Shown here one piece after another: positions 1 through 10,975 of a stretch of DNA of 64,000 nt. Both the position numbers and the translations under genes were made by a program. A model generated the notes under the pieces. The model saw only the letters and a program-made list of their open reading frames with translations. It had not been told where the DNA came from and ran no database searches. Location: NCBI RefSeq assembly GCF_001425685.1, contig NZ_LMCY01000019.1, forward strand, positions 171,772-235,771, read 5' to 3'. The stretch comes from Massilia sp. Root335. GTDB lineage: Bacteria > Pseudomonadota > Gammaproteobacteria > Burkholderiales > Burkholderiaceae_D. The first letter of the stretch is position 1; the number at the start of each line of letters is the position of its first letter.

Positions 1-1
1 G

Positions 2-643
2 CACGGCCGCCCAAAGCGGAAGGCCAAGGCGCTGCCGATCGAGGATCTGGAATCGATCGTGGCGGTCCTGGCCGCCCAGGGCACGTTGAAGGGGCTACGC
101 GACAACGCCCTACTGCAGGTCGGCTTTTTCGGGGGATTCCGGCGCAGTGAGCTTGTCACCATCGAGGTCGACCACATCACATGGGACCCGCAGGGGATCA
201 CGATCACGCTTCCGCGCTCGAAAACGGATCAAACCGGCGAAGGAGTAACCAAGGCCATCCCCTACAGTCCCGGCCCGTGCTGCCCGGCGACAGCATTGCG
301 AAGCTGGCTGGAGGCGGCCGGCGTGGCCGGCGGACCGGTCTTCCGGTCGATCACCAAATGGGGCGTGGTGGGCGTCGACGGATTGAACCCGGCCAGCGTG
401 AACACCATCCTGGCCGGTGCCGCCCAGCTGGCCAAGCTCGACTATGTGCCGGACTTGTCGAGCCACAGCCTGCGGCGAGGAATGGCCACCAGTGCCCACC
501 GCGCCGGCGCCGACTTCCGCGACATCAAACGACAAGGCGCATGGCGCCACGACGGCACGGTGCGGGGTTACATCGAGGAGGCCGGGCTGTTCGAGGAGAA
601 CGCGGCCAGTAGTCTGCTCCGATCGCGCGTCAAGTCGAGCTAA
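2..643 (+). CDS. Tyrosine recombinase/integrase (5' end outside window)
   Basis: Site-specific recombinase of the phage-integrase family, C-terminal catalytic domain only. The frame is open back to base 2, so the true start lies upstream and the GTG at 59 is unlikely to be the start. The catalytic signature is visible: the first Arg in GFRRSEL, the His-x-x-Arg box in SHSLRRG, and the late block GAWRHDG followed by GYI, whose Tyr is the expected nucleophile. The protein ends normally at a TAA. A second, broken copy of its last ~65 codons lies at 2019-2218, so the locus has had more than one recombinase. It probably mobilised the accessory genes that follow. Family assignment is firm; the specific target is unknown. 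Confidence 0.88.
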   Translation, partial: HGRPKRKAKALPIEDLESIVAVLAAQGTLKGLRDNALLQVGFFGGFRRSELVTIEVDHITWDPQGITITLPRSKTDQTGEGVTKAIPYSPGPCCPATALRSWLEAAGVAGGPVFRSITKWGVVGVDGLNPASVNTILAGAAQLAKLDYVPDLSSHSLRRGMATSAHRAGADFRDIKRQGAWRHDGTVRGYIEEAGLFEENAASSLLRSRVKSS

Positions 644-845
644 AATAAGGGACGGCGAACTCGACTTGTTGGCTTATACACAGTGCCGCCAGTTTGCCCC
701 GACACGCGATGATCGACTATGCTGCCAGACGTAGCAAAATGGAACGCGCTACTGCTTATGTGCGAACCCTGCGTTGACTGACAACGCACCGCCTCCGCGG
801 TCACCACGAATTCCAACCTCAATAGAATCGAACCAGGATACCTTC

Positions 846-1898
846 ATGCATAAGGGAGTCATCTATGCGGTGATTGCTGCCGCCTTGTTTGGAGTTAGCA
901 CGCCGTTTGCCAAATCGCTCGTCGGCCAGGTCGCTCCCGTTGCGCTCGCCGGCATGCTCTATTTGGGGAGCGGCCTTGGTCTGCTGGCTTTCTACCTGTT
1001 GCGCGCCTTTGCACAGCGCGCCGGTGCGGTGGAAACGGCGGGGATCACGCGGGCGGATCTGCCGTGGCTGGGTGGCGCGATTGTGACCGGCGGCATTGGC
1101 GGTCCAGTGCTGCTCATGTTCGGCCTGACCATGACGCCAGCGTCGTCTGCCTCGCTACTCCTGAACATGGAGGGCGTGCTGACATCAATGCTGGCTTGGT
1201 TCGTGTTCAAGGAGAATTTTGATCGCCGCATCTTCATCGGGGTGTTGCTGATCGTCGCCGCGGGTGTGTTGCTGTCGTGGGAGCAGATCCCGACTTTGGG
1301 CGTGCCGTGGGGTTCGCTCGCCATCGTCGGTGCCTGTCTCTGCTGGGGCATCGACAATAACCTGACACGCAAGGTATCGGCCAGCGACGCGGTGCAGATC
1401 GCCTGCGTCAAGGGCTTGGTGGCCGGCTCGGTCAATCTGGCAATCGCCACCACACTCGGATTTCACTTGCCGCCGGTGCCGGTTGCCGCGGCCGCCGGGG
1501 TGGTCGGCTTCTGTGGATATGGCGTGAGCCTGGTGATGTTTGTGCTAGCGTTGCGTCACCTCGGCACCGCGCGCACCGGTGCCTATTTTTCGGCGGCGCC
1601 CTTCGTCGGCGCGGTTGTTTCGCTGCTGATGCTGGGCGAGCAGCCCGGTCTTGTGTTCTGGGTGGCCGCCGCCCTGATGAGCGGTGGTATTTGGCTGCAC
1701 CTGACCGAAACGCACGAACACGAGCATGAGCACGAGGTCATGGATCACGCGCATGCGCATCGCCACGACACGCACCATCAGCACGGCCATGATTTCGACT
1801 GGGACGGCATCGAGCCGCACGTGCATCCGCATGTGCACGCGAAGCTCAGGCATTCACATCAACACTACCCGGATATCCACCACCGGCACGACCACTAG
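846..1898 (+). CDS. EamA/DMT-family transporter with His-rich C-terminal tail
   Basis: Inner-membrane permease of the drug/metabolite transporter superfamily. About ten hydrophobic segments form the usual two EamA repeats over residues 1-290. The ATG at 846 (MHKGVIYA) is preferred over the upstream TTG at 774, because AGGA lies at the right distance and the first membrane helix begins directly after it. The last ~60 residues are exceptional: a hydrophilic tail dominated by His with Asp/Glu (repeated HEH, HAHAH, HVHPHVH), as in metal-handling proteins. I infer that the protein binds or moves a transition metal such as Ni, Co or Zn. The substrate cannot be read from sequence. It has no operon partner; a recombinase fragment follows. 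Confidence 0.85.
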   Translation: MHKGVIYAVIAAALFGVSTPFAKSLVGQVAPVALAGMLYLGSGLGLLAFYLLRAFAQRAGAVETAGITRADLPWLGGAIVTGGIGGPVLLMFGLTMTPASSASLLLNMEGVLTSMLAWFVFKENFDRRIFIGVLLIVAAGVLLSWEQIPTLGVPWGSLAIVGACLCWGIDNNLTRKVSASDAVQIACVKGLVAGSVNLAIATTLGFHLPPVPVAAAAGVVGFCGYGVSLVMFVLALRHLGTARTGAYFSAAPFVGAVVSLLMLGEQPGLVFWVAAALMSGGIWLHLTETHEHEHEHEVMDHAHAHRHDTHHQHGHDFDWDGIEPHVHPHVHAKLRHSHQHYPDIHHRHDH

Positions 1899-1946
1899 GC
1901 GCGCGCTGCCTCGAAGCGCTCTGACACGTTGTTCCGTTCATCACGT

Positions 1947-2017
1947 GCAGTTATGATACGGGCCATTCATGTCGCCAGTGCTTAGCGCCCGATTTTTCCC
2001 GTTTTCTCTGATTGCTC
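1947..2017 (+). repeat. Imperfect direct repeat, copy 1
   Basis: About 70 bases that recur in the same orientation at 4261-4332. The core CAGTGCTTAGCGCCCGATTT is shared exactly, and the flanks differ by scattered substitutions and one-base length changes. Copy 1 ends exactly where the broken recombinase fragment begins. The pair brackets the fragment and the 627-residue HEPN-motif gene, so they may be ends or target duplications of an integrated unit. Confidence 0.75.
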
Positions 2018-2018
2018 C

Positions 2019-2218
2019 AAGCTCGACTACGTACCGGAACTTTCAAGCCACAGCCTGCGGCGAGGCATGGCCACCAGCGCCTTTCGCGTCGACGCCGGCC
2101 TCCGCGACATCAAGCGGCAAGGCGCCTGGCGCCACGACGGTACCGTGCAAGGCTACATCGATTAGCGGGTTTGTTCGAGGAGAACGCGGCCCGCAAACTG
2201 TTGCACCGTAAAACTTAG
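2019..2218 (+). pseudogene. Broken recombinase C-terminal fragment
   Basis: Corresponds to the last ~65 codons of the recombinase at the window start: SHSLRRGMATS and IKRQGAWRHDGTV are preserved. It lacks everything upstream of LDYVPEL. After GYID the sequence hits a TAG, and a one-base deletion relative to the intact copy shifts the remaining FEENAA-encoding stretch out of frame. It cannot make an active enzyme. It starts directly at the edge of the direct repeat at 1947-2017. Confidence 0.85.
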
Positions 2219-2231
2219 TGAGGACGAAAGC

Positions 2232-4115
2232 ATGATACTGGTCCCCGCCGCCGTAGCCCTTCGCCTGTCGGAACTAGAGGCCGCCGCACCGTCCTGGCTG
2301 GACGAGCATCCTTGGTCGGCCGAACTGGAGGCTCTGGCGCCGGATGTCGCCACGCTGAACGAGGCTGAGCGGCGCGGTTGCATCGCCGAGATCGTAGCGC
2401 ATCGCTTCATGCCGACCACGTCCGCTGACCGTGGGCCATGGGACGCCTATTTTGGTCCGGTTTCCTCTGGTACCGACGCGAATGGTCGTGACGTCCATGT
2501 CCCCGACGCCCGACAGATCGATGCCGAGGTCGTTGAATACTGGAAGACACGCGCGGAACTGACGCCGCATCCCATGCTTCGTGCGCGCTACGCCGACCTG
2601 GCGTGGGAGATTGGGCGCATCTGGAACCGCGAGCATTCTGATCAGGCTCCCATTGCACTGCCCCGCGAGCTGGCCCAGCGCACAGCCTTCGCTTATCTGG
2701 ACTCGGCGCAGATGGCCGACGCAAGCGTTCCGTTGCAACTGTTCAAGGCGTGGCGGTTTCTGGAGCGCGCGCTGGGTTTGGCGATCTCAGTCAAGGACGC
2801 GACGCTGATCGAGCGCGCGAAAAAGGCGGCCTTTGACTTCAACCGGGCAAACCGGGCCGCCGGACACATGGACCAGTGGTGGCTGATCGATGATCTAGTC
2901 TTCGATCGCAAGGGGCTGACGTTGACCGAGGTGGAGCGCTCAGAGATCGCCGGCTGGCTGACGGAAGCGCTCAATACCTGCTCCGACCTGACTGACCGCC
3001 AACGGTTCGAGCCGCACCTGGCGCTGCAGGCGGCCGACCGCATTGCACGCTGGGCCGCCAAGTCAAAACAACCGGAGCTGGGCATGGCCGCCCTGAAGCA
3101 GGCAGCCGGCGCGTTCGAAGCGTTCGCCAAGCAGGCCAACGCGATGACGGCGACGGCTTGGCTCGAAGACCTCAGCATCCGCTACCGGCAAAGCAATTTG
3201 CCAGAAGACGCCTCGCGCGTCGACGCCGAAATCATCGCGCGCTCGGAGGAAGCCAGGCAATCCATGCGTCTGACCTCCGTGCCGATCAGCGTCACCAACG
3301 AGGACATGGAGTGCTGGCTGGACGAATTGATGGCAGACTCGCCCAAGCAGGCGATCGGCCGTATCGCTTTCCACTTGATGTCAGATCCCGATGAGTTGCA
3401 TAGACAGGTCGAGTCCAACGCGGCCAACGCCCCGTTGCACGCGAGCATCTCGATTACGATTACGGACGACAACGGTTTTACCACGGCGACTATCGGCTCG
3501 GTCAAGGACGACATTCCGGGACGTGTCCTCAACGCGGCCGCGACCTATATCGGCGGTTCCAGTCCTTGGCTACACCAGGCGCTCGCCCGGTTGAAGACTC
3601 GATGGAGCACCGATGCCGAGGCGCTGCTCGCGTTCCTGGCGCAGAGCCCGCTGTTTCCACCTTCAACGCATGGCTTGTTGCGCGCCGGCATTCAGGCTTG
3701 GTTCGCCGGCGACTTTATTAAGGCCGTGCATGTCCTGGTGCCGCAGGTGGAAGCCGGGCTGCGGGAAATGCTGCGGGCGTATGGAGAATCTCCCATGCGG
3801 CACAATGCGCACGAAGGAGGCTTCGAGACGATCGGTATGGGGACATTGCTCATGAACAGGACGTTCAAGGCGCACGCCCATCCATGGTTCCGTCTGCACA
3901 TGCGCGCGCTCTACACCAGCCCGAAGGGCCTTAATCTGCGCAACCGGGTAGCCCACGGGTTGGCAAGCGCGGACGCTTTCGGGCTGGGCATGGCGAACTG
4001 GGTCATCCATTCACTATTCGCGATCCGCACGTTCGGGCATCTGGAACCGGATACTGACGATACAATTTGTCCGGATGCCTCCGAACCACCTGCGGCGCCG
4101 AGCGCTCGCGAATGA
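2232..4115 (+). CDS. DUF4209-like protein with HEPN-type RxxxxH motif
   Basis: A 627-residue soluble, largely helical protein with no signal peptide or membrane segment. The C-terminal part resembles the DUF4209 family from memory and contains NLRNRVAHGLA near residues 567-577. This is an Arg-x4-His motif of the type used by HEPN ribonucleases and helper domains. The start is supported by GAGGA eight bases before the ATG. It stands alone between two direct repeats and next to recombinase remnants, which is typical for a carried defence or stress gene. An RNA-cleaving role is inference from the motif and the mobile context only. It could also be a non-catalytic HEPN scaffold. Confidence 0.65.
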   Translation: MILVPAAVALRLSELEAAAPSWLDEHPWSAELEALAPDVATLNEAERRGCIAEIVAHRFMPTTSADRGPWDAYFGPVSSGTDANGRDVHVPDARQIDAEVVEYWKTRAELTPHPMLRARYADLAWEIGRIWNREHSDQAPIALPRELAQRTAFAYLDSAQMADASVPLQLFKAWRFLERALGLAISVKDATLIERAKKAAFDFNRANRAAGHMDQWWLIDDLVFDRKGLTLTEVERSEIAGWLTEALNTCSDLTDRQRFEPHLALQAADRIARWAAKSKQPELGMAALKQAAGAFEAFAKQANAMTATAWLEDLSIRYRQSNLPEDASRVDAEIIARSEEARQSMRLTSVPISVTNEDMECWLDELMADSPKQAIGRIAFHLMSDPDELHRQVESNAANAPLHASISITITDDNGFTTATIGSVKDDIPGRVLNAAATYIGGSSPWLHQALARLKTRWSTDAEALLAFLAQSPLFPPSTHGLLRAGIQAWFAGDFIKAVHVLVPQVEAGLREMLRAYGESPMRHNAHEGGFETIGMGTLLMNRTFKAHAHPWFRLHMRALYTSPKGLNLRNRVAHGLASADAFGLGMANWVIHSLFAIRTFGHLEPDTDDTICPDASEPPAAPSARE

Positions 4116-4260
4116 GACGCACCCTATATTGCAGCGGGCTCGCAGGCTGTACCGGCCAGCGTGAACAGTATTTTTTTGACCGGGCTGCATAAACCGGGCT
4201 GCATAACTATGTCCGCGGTTCAAGTCGACCTGAATTGCCCCCCAAAGCAGATCATCACCT

Positions 4261-4332
4261 GTAGTTATGACTTGGACCAATCTCATGTCGTCAGTGCTTA
4301 GCGCCCGATTTTCCCGTTTTCCCTGATTGCCC
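4261..4332 (+). repeat. Imperfect direct repeat, copy 2
   Basis: Partner of the repeat at 1947-2017, same orientation, ~2.3 kb apart. Just upstream, at 4149-4164, is a 16-base stretch identical to part of the intact recombinase gene (390-405), followed by a short tandem repeat of ACCGGGCTGCATAA. The segment between the HEPN-motif gene and this repeat therefore also contains recombinase debris. Confidence 0.7.
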
Positions 4333-4422
4333 CGGGTAAGGAATTTTGATGTTATATCGCCGTCGCCCATGTTAAATTGGCATTTGTGATCTATAACACG
4401 TTGAGCGTCATAGGAGAGCTTC

Positions 4423-4770
4423 GTGCCACAAGGTAATGCCGATCAAGTTTTTCCGGTGTTCTTTGGTGTATGGGTAGTGCTCGGGATCGTCTGAACGGGC
4501 TTTTTCTACCTCAACAAGAACGCTGCATTGAAACGCAAGGTATGGCCGCCGTTCCTCGGTATCGTCGGAGTGCTGTTCCTTGGCTTCACGTGGACGATGG
4601 GCGTTCCGCTGGAAACGTTCTTCTTTGCAGTGCCTGCGGTGGCGCTCATCACGCTGCTCAACCTGCGGACTGTGCGGTTCTGCAATTCGTGCGGCGCCAC
4701 CCTCAGGAGCCAGAATGCATTTTCGAAGCCCGCCTACTGTTCCAAGTGCGGAGCGAAGCTCGAACAATGA
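4423..4770 (+). pseudogene. Small membrane zinc-ribbon protein interrupted by TGA
   Basis: Read from the GTG at 4423, which has a good GGAGAG ribosome site, the frame encodes a short membrane protein. It has one hydrophobic segment before and two after an in-frame TGA at 4492-4494, ending in a zinc ribbon with two CxxCG knuckles (CNSCG and CSKCG). The amino acids on both sides of the TGA read as one continuous family-like sequence, so the stop appears to be a nonsense mutation or a sequencing error. A product starting at the TTG at 4528 (80 residues) would keep two helices and the ribbon. Function unknown. Confidence 0.6.
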
Positions 4771-4822
4771 CAGCCCCCTCCGTCGAGTGGACAGCCAGCC
4801 TATTCGATAAGGCTCGACCTGC

Positions 4823-5518
4823 TCAAGACAGCTGAAACCGGTAACCGACACCGGATTCGGTGATCATGTACCGAGGCTGCGCTGGGTTGTCCTCCAGCTT
4901 GTGCCTGAGGTGCCCCATATAGATGCGCAGGTAATGCGCCTGATCGGTCTGATTCGGCCCCCAGACCATGCGCAGCAACTGCGGCGTTGTCATGACCTTG
5001 CCCGCATTCGCGACCAGCATGGCCAGGAGCCTGTGCTCGGTTGGCGTCAGCCTCACGGCGCATCCCCCCTTGGTGACCTGCCGGTTCTGCACGTCGACAA
5101 CCACGTCGCCGAAACGCACCTTGCCGTCGCCCTCGGTCGCCGGCCCTCGCTGGCGACGCTGCGACGCCCGGACCCGCGCCAGCAATTCGCCCACTCCGAA
5201 CGGCTTGGTCAGGTAATCGTCTGCGCCCTTGTCGAGCGCCCGGATCTTTTCCTCCTCGCTGACGCGCGCAGACAGCACGATGACCGGTACCGCAGACCAC
5301 TTGCGCAAATCGCCGATAAAGTCGACGCCGTCGCCGTCGGGCAGGCCCAGGTCGAGAATGACGACGTCCGGCTTACGGGTGCCGGCCTCTGTTAGCCCGC
5401 GCTCCACGGTCTCGGCTTCGTGCACCTGCCAACCTTCCTTCTCCAGCGCATTGCGCACGAAGCGCCGGATGTGCGGCTCGTCTTCGACCAGCAGCGCGCT
5501 GCCAATGAAATCACTCAT
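4823..5518 (-). CDS. kdpE: Response regulator KdpE
   Basis: Cytoplasmic OmpR/PhoB-type transcription factor of the K+-limitation two-component system, 231 residues. The receiver domain covers residues ~7-120 with phospho-acceptor Asp56 in ILDLGLPDG and the conserved Lys in DDYLTKPF. A winged-helix DNA-binding domain follows (RLTPTEHRLL to GVGYRF). The ATG at 5518 is preferred over the longer 272-residue reading because the family begins here. That ATG overlaps the kdpD stop by eight bases, implying translational coupling. As last gene of the kdp operon it would activate the operon promoter when phosphorylated by KdpD. Confidence 0.96.
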   Translation of the reverse strand: MSDFIGSALLVEDEPHIRRFVRNALEKEGWQVHEAETVERGLTEAGTRKPDVVILDLGLPDGDGVDFIGDLRKWSAVPVIVLSARVSEEEKIRALDKGADDYLTKPFGVGELLARVRASQRRQRGPATEGDGKVRFGDVVVDVQNRQVTKGGCAVRLTPTEHRLLAMLVANAGKVMTTPQLLRMVWGPNQTDQAHYLRIYMGHLRHKLEDNPAQPRYMITESGVGYRFQLS

Positions 5519-8243
5519 CTTGTTCCTCGGCTTCCAGTTCTGCATCCAGCATCGGCATGGCGGGCGGCGTTCCCAACGGGAGCGTGAACGTGAATTCAGC
5601 CCCTCCTTGCGGGCGGTTGGCGGCGCGGATCGTTCCACCATGCGCGCTCACGATCGCGCGGCAGATCGCCAGGCCCAGGCCAACTCCCGGCTTGGCGGAC
5701 TCGCGTTCGCCGCGGGCGAACTTCTCGAACACCGCTTCTTCCTGACCTGGCGGCAGGCCCGGGCCGTTATCGGCTACCACGACATCAAGCCAAGTACCGC
5801 GCTGCCTGGCCGAGACGGTGATCGTACTGCCTGCCGGCGTGTACTTGCCCGCGTTCTCGAGCAGATTGGACAGCACGCGTTCGATCAGGACGGCGTCGTA
5901 CTGCACGAGCGGCAAATTGGCCGGTACCTCGGTCACCACCTCGTGGTTCGCAAGCGCCGCGCGGCTGGCTTGCAGGGCGCTGCCGACGACCTCCTCGACC
6001 GCCTGCCACTGGAGCTTGAGCTTGACGTCTCCGCTCTCGATGCGCGCCATGTCGAGCAGATTCATCACAAGCATGCTCATCCTGTCCATTTCCTGACGCA
6101 GCGCTTCGGCCATCGCATGCTGGGCAGGCGCCAGCGGCGGAACCGAGCGTGCCAGTGATTCCGCCTGTGCCATCAGGGAAGTGAGCGGTGTGCGCAGGTC
6201 GTGCGACAGGGCCGCGAGTAGAGAATTGCGCAACCGTTCCGATTCGATTTTCACCAGCGCGTCCTGGGCCACTTCGATGTAGTGCACCCGCTCGAGCGCG
6301 ATCGCGGCCAGGGTTGCGAACGTGTCCAGTTGTTGTCGCTGCTCGGGTGCCAGTAGCCAAGGGGTATGCGCAGCCTCGATCGCCAACACGCCGCGGGTGC
6401 GCATTGGCGCGACCAGGGCCATGTAGAACACGGGGCTGCCCGGCAAGGTATCGGTCCCCATGCCGGCGCTGGCGCCGTGATCGAAAGCCCATTGCGCGAT
6501 GCTGGTGTCCAGGCCGGGGATCGTCGCGCCATCCCCGTCGACGGCGTGAACATGCCCGTCCGCGTCGGGCAGCAGCAGGGTCGTGCGTGCGCCGAACGTG
6601 CGCTTGACAGCGTCGTGGGTCGCATCCTGGATTTGCTCCGTCTGCAGCACTCCGGACAGCGCACGCGCGAACTCGTACAGGGCGCGGGTGCGGGTCTCGC
6701 GTAGCGCTGCGACGCGGGCCTGGAAGCGAAGACCGGCCGTGAGGTGGCCGGTTATGGTGCCGACGGCCAGCATGACGCCAAAGGTGACCAGGTACTGGAA
6801 GTCCGAGATCGCGAACGAAAAGCGCGGCGGCACGAAGAAGAAGTCGAAGCAGGCCACGCCGACGCAGGTGGCTGTCACGGATGGACCGCGGCCCAGCCGC
6901 ACCGCGACCAGCAGCACGACCAGCAGGAACAACATGGCGATGTTGGCCAGGTCCAGGAAGCCGACTGTTGGCGCGACCGCCAAGGCCATGCCGAGGCTCG
7001 CTAGGGCGGCGATGGCGTGCGCCAGCAGGTGCTGGCGAGGCGGTAGGTTACTGACGGCCGTGCCCGTCCATTGGGGATGTCGTACGAGCCCAGGCGGCGC
7101 CGTGCCCGGTACGATGATTTCGACCAGTTCGATGTCCGGCGCCAGGTGCGCGATGCGCCGGCTGCACGATGTGCGCCACGGGGATTCGCGCTGGCTGCGG
7201 CCAAGAACGATACGCGCCAGGTTGTGGCTGCGGGCGTAGTCGATCAGCGCCGACTCGACCCGGTCCCCCGACAACGTGCTCGTGACCGCGCCGAGGTCGC
7301 GCGCCAGCTTGAGCGTCGCCAGTATCTGCGCGCGGCGTCCTGTATCCAGTCGCTGTAGCTCGGGCGTCTCGATATACACCGCATGCCAGTCGGCACCGAG
7401 CTGCGCCGCAAGACGGGCAGCACTGCGCACTACGCCTTCCGCGCCAGCGTCCGGGCCGACGCAGGCCAGCAGCGCGGTGCCCGTCCGCCAGACCGGGTCG
7501 ATCGATTTTTCCACCCGGTAGGCGCGCACGTCGTCGCCGATCCGTTCCGCAGTGCGGCGCAGCGCCAGTTCGCGCAGCGCGATGAGGTTTCCCTTGCGGA
7601 AAAAATTCTGACTGGCCCGTTCGGCCTGCGCGCCCTGGTACACCTTGCCGAGTTTGAGGCGCCCCAGCAGCTCGTCGGCCGGCAGGTCGACCAGCACCAC
7701 TTCGTCGGCGGCGTCGAATACGGAGTCCGGCACCGTCTCGCCGACGCGTACGCCGGTGATGCCGCCGACCACGTCGTTCAGGCTTTCCAGGTGCTGGACG
7801 TTGACCGTCGTGAACACGTCGATGCCGGCCGCCAGCAGCTCGTCGACGTCCTGCCAACGCTTGGGATGGCGCGAACCGGGCACGTTCGAATGGGCCAGTT
7901 CGTCGACCAGCACGAGTTGCGGGTGCCGTTCCAGCGCGGCGTCGATGTCGAACTCGGTCAACGCCTTGCCGCGGTAGTCGATGTGCCGGCGCGGCAGGAC
8001 GTCCAGCCCATCCAGCAACGCTTCGGTCTCGGCGCGTCCGTGGGTTTCGACGATGCCGACGAGGACGGCGCGCGTGGCGGCGAGCTGGCGCGCCGCGGAC
8101 AGCATCGCATAGGTCTTGCCGACGCCGGCCGACGCGCCGAAATAAATGCGCAACCGGCCGCGCGCCGCGCGCCGTTCTTCTTCCTGCACCTGGGCCAGCA
8201 GCGCGTCCGGATCGCGCCGCACCTCGTCACCGGGAACGCTCAT
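5511..8243 (-). CDS. kdpD: Osmosensitive K+ channel sensor kinase KdpD
   Basis: Inner-membrane histidine kinase of 910 residues, normal for KdpD. The N-terminal KdpD domain carries a Walker A motif (GASAGVGKT, ~residues 36-44). A Usp-like domain comes next, then four clustered transmembrane helices around residues 400-500 and a GAF-like region. The HisKA domain has the phospho-acceptor His in SHDLRTPL (~residue 680), followed by an HATPase domain with the N, G1 and G2 boxes (NLLENAGKY, DNGPGLPPG, GVGLGLAI). It senses low K+ or turgor and phosphorylates KdpE. Ten bases separate it from kdpC upstream, and it overlaps kdpE. Confidence 0.97.
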   Translation of the reverse strand: MSVPGDEVRRDPDALLAQVQEEERRAARGRLRIYFGASAGVGKTYAMLSAARQLAATRAVLVGIVETHGRAETEALLDGLDVLPRRHIDYRGKALTEFDIDAALERHPQLVLVDELAHSNVPGSRHPKRWQDVDELLAAGIDVFTTVNVQHLESLNDVVGGITGVRVGETVPDSVFDAADEVVLVDLPADELLGRLKLGKVYQGAQAERASQNFFRKGNLIALRELALRRTAERIGDDVRAYRVEKSIDPVWRTGTALLACVGPDAGAEGVVRSAARLAAQLGADWHAVYIETPELQRLDTGRRAQILATLKLARDLGAVTSTLSGDRVESALIDYARSHNLARIVLGRSQRESPWRTSCSRRIAHLAPDIELVEIIVPGTAPPGLVRHPQWTGTAVSNLPPRQHLLAHAIAALASLGMALAVAPTVGFLDLANIAMLFLLVVLLVAVRLGRGPSVTATCVGVACFDFFFVPPRFSFAISDFQYLVTFGVMLAVGTITGHLTAGLRFQARVAALRETRTRALYEFARALSGVLQTEQIQDATHDAVKRTFGARTTLLLPDADGHVHAVDGDGATIPGLDTSIAQWAFDHGASAGMGTDTLPGSPVFYMALVAPMRTRGVLAIEAAHTPWLLAPEQRQQLDTFATLAAIALERVHYIEVAQDALVKIESERLRNSLLAALSHDLRTPLTSLMAQAESLARSVPPLAPAQHAMAEALRQEMDRMSMLVMNLLDMARIESGDVKLKLQWQAVEEVVGSALQASRAALANHEVVTEVPANLPLVQYDAVLIERVLSNLLENAGKYTPAGSTITVSARQRGTWLDVVVADNGPGLPPGQEEAVFEKFARGERESAKPGVGLGLAICRAIVSAHGGTIRAANRPQGGAEFTFTLPLGTPPAMPMLDAELEAEEQDE

Positions 8244-8253
8244 GCCCGCGTCC

Positions 8254-8829
8254 TCACTGCGCCTTGCCGTCCAGGGCCAGGTTCAGCGCGAGCACGTTCA
8301 CGCGCGCCTCCCCCAGGAAGCCCAGGATGGGCGCCTGCCGGTAGCGGGCGATGAGCGCGCGCACCTGCGCTTCGGGCAGCTTGCGCGCCGCGGCGACGCG
8401 CGCCGCCTGATAGTCGGCGGCGGCCACGCTGATCTCGGGATCGAGGCCGCTGGCCGACGCGGTGACGAGGTCGACGGGGATCGGCGCCCGGTTGCCGGGA
8501 TCGGCCGCCTTCAGCGCGGCGACGCGATCCTTGACTGCGTCCAGCAGGGCCGGATTGGTCGGCCCCTGGTTGGAGCCGCTGGAGCCGGCCGCGTTGTACG
8601 CCATCGGCGCGGTGGCCGACGGCCGGCCCCAGAAATAACCTGGTTGTGAGAACGGCTGGCCGATCAAACTGGAACCAACGGTTTTGCCGCCGGCTTCAAG
8701 CAGACTGCCTTCGGTCTGGTGGGGGAAGGCGACGCGGCCGATGCCGGTGACGGCGGCCGGATAAAGCACGCCGCACAGCAGGGTCAGGGTGCCAAACAGG
8801 ACGAGCGCGGGGCGGATGATGGAGGGCAT
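8254..8829 (-). CDS. kdpC: K+-transporting ATPase subunit KdpC
   Basis: Single-span subunit of the KdpFABC pump, 191 residues. One N-terminal membrane helix (~residues 8-30) precedes a periplasmic domain with family motifs such as [17 protein letters not shown] and [12 protein letters not shown]. The C-terminal DPEISV and ALNLALD are also typical. It stabilises the complex and increases K+ affinity. It lies 13 bases downstream of kdpB and 10 bases upstream of kdpD, as expected for one transcript. Confidence 0.96.
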   Translation of the reverse strand: MPSIIRPALVLFGTLTLLCGVLYPAAVTGIGRVAFPHQTEGSLLEAGGKTVGSSLIGQPFSQPGYFWGRPSATAPMAYNAAGSSGSNQGPTNPALLDAVKDRVAALKAADPGNRAPIPVDLVTASASGLDPEISVAAADYQAARVAAARKLPEAQVRALIARYRQAPILGFLGEARVNVLALNLALDGKAQ

Positions 8830-8842
8830 GTTGTTCTCCTTG

Positions 8843-10963
<2,121 letters not shown>

Positions 10964-10975
10964 GACGACTCCAGG

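Noticed and set aside
7383..8354. Plus-strand frame of 323 codons opposite kdpD
   Set aside because: Same antisense composition artefact, no family-like motif, no ribosome site.
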